From: Marinobacter antarcticus
GTDB taxonomy: Bacteria; Pseudomonadota; Gammaproteobacteria; Pseudomonadales; Oleiphilaceae
Assembly: GCF_011049865.1 (NCBI RefSeq)
Contig: NZ_DRGY01000030.1
Coordinates: 1-61,966, forward strand
Direction of reading: 5' to 3'
DNA length: 61,966 nt
Under the pieces are notes generated by a model. It saw nothing but the letters and a program-made list of their open reading frames with translations. It was not told the DNA's origin and searched no databases. A program made the position numbers and the translations under genes. Positions 61,657 to 61,966 of the stretch are shown one piece after another (within the stretch, counting starts at the first letter, position 1; each line of letters begins with the position of its first letter).

Positions 61657-61966
61657 ATGGACATTAACGAGACCATTAAGACCCAGCTCGCAGATAATCC
61701 AATCATTCTGTACATGAAAGGATCGCCCCAGGCCCCTCAATGTGGCTTTTCTTCCAAAACCTCACAGGCCTTGATGGCGTGTGGCGAGCGTTTTGCGTTC
61801 GTGAACATTCTCGACAATCAAGAACTGCGCGAGGGCCTGAAAATCTATTCAAGCTGGCCGACGTATCCCCAGCTTTATGTCAGCGGTGAGCTTGTGGGTG
61901 GTTGTGACATCATCATGGAGATGTCCGAAAACGGTGAGTTGGCCAAACTGGTCAAAGAAGCCGCCA
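61657..61966 (+). CDS. grxD: Monothiol glutaredoxin GrxD (Grx4), cut by window edge
   Basis: The N-terminal 103 codons of a monothiol glutaredoxin involved in iron-sulfur cluster transfer. The start at 61657 has GAGG nine bases upstream, preferred over the in-frame ATG at 61651. The sequence has the family marks YMKGSPQAPQCGFSSKTS with the single active-site Cys of CGFS, SSWPTYPQLYV with the cis-Pro, and GGCDIIMEM, where glutathione binds. The reading is open to the last base of the window, and only a few residues should be missing. The call is firm. Confidence 0.94.
   Translation, partial: MDINETIKTQLADNPIILYMKGSPQAPQCGFSSKTSQALMACGERFAFVNILDNQELREGLKIYSSWPTYPQLYVSGELVGGCDIIMEMSENGELAKLVKEAA

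Overview
The window looks like chromosomal DNA of a marine gammaproteobacterium, most like Marinobacter or a close relative. This is judged from gene order and protein character only: the blocks lolB-ispE-tRNA-Gln-prs-rplY-pth-ychF and hemA-prfA-prmC-moeB, a DUF1244-hopJ-minCDE block, a TAXI-type TRAP transporter, and many housekeeping proteins of Pseudomonas/Marinobacter type. No integrase, transposase, phage gene, rRNA or CRISPR array was seen. Both window edges cut genes: alr on the left and a monothiol glutaredoxin on the right.

Layout. 1-9,256: cell-wall and lipid genes (alr, an RmlD-like protein, fabB, the GTPase rbgA/ylqF), a Spy/CpxP-like periplasmic protein, lipA, metY, a PACE efflux protein, tRNA-Met, ynfA and an RsuA-type pseudouridine synthase. 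9,257-20,477: core translation and precursor genes, namely ychF, pth, rplY, prs, tRNA-Gln, ispE, lolB and a TPR lipoprotein on the minus strand, facing away from hemA-prfA-prmC-moeB on the plus strand. 20,540-28,409: a photolyase, then a tight plus-strand run DUF432-like/mscS/rimB/rimK/M14 deacylase/yjbQ, then a C45-type Ntn hydrolase facing away from a small unknown gene.

28,512-45,595 is the most interesting block. After tpx and a CbbR-like LysR gene comes a six-gene minus-strand operon for coenzyme B12-dependent glutamate breakdown by the methylaspartate route: glutamate mutase GlmS, GlmL and GlmE, methylaspartate ammonia-lyase, a class III CoA-transferase and a CitE-like lyase. Facing away from it are a TAXI-TRAP transporter, a DctB-like kinase, a DctD-like sigma-54 activator and a Cache-domain chemoreceptor. 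A well-formed -24/-12 promoter and a dyad lie in front of the TRAP genes. The simplest reading is one unit that senses, swims toward, imports and degrades an amino acid or dicarboxylate, probably glutamate. No mesaconate or mesaconyl-CoA hydratase is encoded in the window.

45,650-61,966: a PIN-PhoH ATPase, minE, minD, minC, hopJ and DUF1244 on the minus strand; dinB with an upstream LexA box; a PAP2 phosphatase next to a decayed glycosyltransferase; an aldo/keto reductase preceded by an octamer tandem repeat; a small unknown secreted protein; a long acetyl-CoA hydrolase/transferase coupled to a SlyD-like isomerase; an RstA/RstB-like two-component pair; an ABC ATPase; argF; and the start of grxD.

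All calls come from reading the sequence and remembered family knowledge. No database search was run.
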